DNA from: Prosapia bicincta
Lineage: Eukaryota; Arthropoda; Insecta; Hemiptera; Cercopidae
Direction of reading: 5' to 3'
DNA: 64,000 nt
Assembly: GCA_036971475.1 (NCBI GenBank)
Contig: JBAIZL010000006.1
Span: forward strand, 132,339,731 to 132,403,730
Shown: positions 62,150 to 64,000 of the stretch, piece after piece
How the letters are laid out: every line of letters begins with the position of its first letter
Position numbering within the stretch: the first letter of the stretch is position 1
Program-made: the position numbers and the translations under genes
The notes under the pieces: model-generated
What the model was told of the DNA's origin: nothing
The model's input: the letters and a program-made list of their open reading frames with translations, nothing else
Databases searched by the model: none

Positions 62150-64000
62150 GGTAGTGAGTTTAATGTTGGTACCACAGCTAGTCCTCCACAGCTAGATAGC
62201 ATTTCTGACCTCACTAAGAACCTGTGATAATGCTTGACAAAATCTGTCAGAGAAACAGTCACTAGATTTAAAAAACCTTGCTCTTGTAGATTTAACCCTT
62301 TGAGCCTTTGTTTCCCAGAGAATTAATTAGTTGAAAGTATTTAGCTTAATTACCATGGTTTATGATTGTCCAAGAAAGTAGCTTTATAAAATAATATTTA
62401 TACTCAATTTGCAAGTTACTAATTTTATTAGATTTTTTCAAAAAAATATATAACTAGGATAGTATACAAATAGCAAGTTCAAACATGTTTTATTAAATTT
62501 ATAATTTATATCAGTTCAACATTTTACCCAATTAAACTTAATATTAACACCTAAAAAAACACTATGATTTTTTATTCAACCATGTAAGAAAAAATACTTA
62601 TTTGAATAAATATTATTAATTGAAAAGTATATATTTAAACCCATAACTTCATACCCTGAAACGCAAAATTTACCCAGTAATACAAACATATTTAAAAATC
62701 AAAACTAATTAAAAAATACATACTCGAAATTTAAAATTAAATCATAAAATTAAATTCAAAATTAAATCATAAAATTAAATTATAAAATTTAATATATTTA
62801 AAAATAAAAAACATACCTAAAAATCAGAATGAAATCACAAAATCACACACATCTATATTTTAAAAGACTATAGATTATTTAAAATTAAACCTCTTACTTT
62901 TCTTTCCTAATATATTGATAATACATAACCTAATTCTGTAGTTTTTAAAAATAATTTCTAATAACAATTTCAGTTGAAATGGTTGATGCCTTAAGAATGT
63001 ACAACACTCGTTCCTTTCAGAAGGTCACACTCATAATTAAATAACCACTGAATAAACAAATATTTGTTGTCCTAGATAATTACCAAATATCTAGCAAAAT
63101 TATTTTTAAATTTGTCCTTATTTTGTTGTAATTTCTTGTCTTTAACCCGAACGATGAAAAACTTTTTGAAATCAGATTAAGTTATCCCTGAATCTATTTA
63201 TTTCCGAACCTAATAAAAATATCTGAAAATTATTTTAAAACATCTCATTTCGACTGCCAAGTATTTCTGTACCATTTTATATTTTGTTTATTTCTAACTG
63301 GCATTGGATATTTTGGATTTGCAACTGATTTAATACTTTTCCTATTACCTCTTTAATATATTACTATTTTATTACTTTTATTTATCACATAATAAAAAAG
63401 TCAACAAAATATTATTTTAAAGCAAAAACATTTAGACACAATAATTATTAAAGTAAATACCTATCATTCTACTTGTGACAGAGTAACTTAATTTAATATA
63501 TTTGTGTTGATTCTGACTCCTGGAATCCTGTGAAACCCCAGTTATTTATTTCACATCTCAACTAGCAGCATTTTACAAACATTTTAACTCATTATGCATT
63601 TTAGTACTCTTTTAAAACTATCTTTATTTAAAGATGAGATATTTTTCACAATTTTAATTCTATTTCTTAGCCTTTATTTACACCTTACTAATTCCATGCC
63701 CGCCATTTTGGTTCTATGAAGTATTTCAACATAGCGTCGCATTTGCCTTCATGTTATATTTTTAGAAGATAAGGAAACTCTATTCAAAAACATTCTTTTA
63801 TTAAAATTTGCCAATTTACCAAACAAATTTCATTTTAATTTGTAGTTATTTGTAAAAAAGATAAAATTGTTATAATTCTTTGTAACTCGAGCAGATTGTC
63901 CTTGTGATGTTGGCGAAATTTGGATACAGAATTGGCTGGATATCCTCCGATATTTTCTGTGGTTACAGTGGCGTCCTTTCCTCAGCATTGGTTGAGCTGG
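62150..64000. other. non-coding AT-rich DNA to window end
   Basis: AT-rich, with AAATTAAAT-type simple sequence at 62730-62800. The last 120 bp (minus strand, 63990 down) are less AT-rich and open in one frame (GKDATVTTENIGGYP), perhaps the edge of something coding outside the window. Confidence 0.4.

Overview
The window is repeat-rich, AT-rich eukaryotic nuclear DNA. The mix of BEL/Pao LTR retrotransposons, a non-LTR element with an RNase H domain, Penelope-like elements, and mariner, piggyBac, pogo, hAT and Tc1-like relics, together with a compact spliced gene with a TATA box, fits an insect. A hemipteroid is my guess; the species cannot be read from the sequence. Almost every long open frame is transposon-derived.

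Layout. 1-15.7 kb is a BEL/Pao cluster of one nearly identical family (family 1). Copy A (+) is cut by the window start. Copy B (-) is split by an insert carrying a C2H2 zinc-finger coding segment. Copy C (-) has an uninterrupted 1,777-residue gag-pol and shares a single 260-bp LTR with B. A head-to-head fragment D (+) makes a near-perfect palindrome with C's 5' end. 15.7-18.3 kb and 33.75-36.3 kb are two arms of a long imperfect inverted repeat. Each arm carries about 176-bp tandem repeats and a tRNA-like B box, and lies near GGGCAAAGTG-type terminal motifs and a pogo-type DNA-binding segment. Between the arms lie piggyBac C-terminal relics (two copies), a 680-bp terminal-inverted-repeat element, a truncated mariner, a second broken BEL element (family 2), a pair of 1.3-kb direct repeats, a cluster of (TA)n hairpins and a hAT transposase relic.

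36.7-51.7 kb contains the only convincing host gene. It has four exons on the minus strand (51,639 to 47,305), a TATA box, a first exon encoding a signal-peptide-like leader, and a Lys/Asn-rich helical secreted protein I do not recognise. Its third exon carries one extra nucleotide. An inverted, decayed paralogue lies at 36,770-43,012 (+), broken by a 4.7-kb non-LTR retrotransposon. Two Penelope-like elements with GIY-YIG endonuclease segments lie between the two copies. Several Penelope-type tails with hammerhead-like cores are scattered from 43 to 54 kb.

52-64 kb is mostly non-coding AT-rich DNA. It holds imperfect palindromes, a Tc1-like transposase relic with its catalytic core deleted, a 66-bp tandem duplication, a possible hAT end and long CA/GT and TA microsatellites. 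No rRNA, true tRNA, CRISPR array or prokaryote-type operon was seen.
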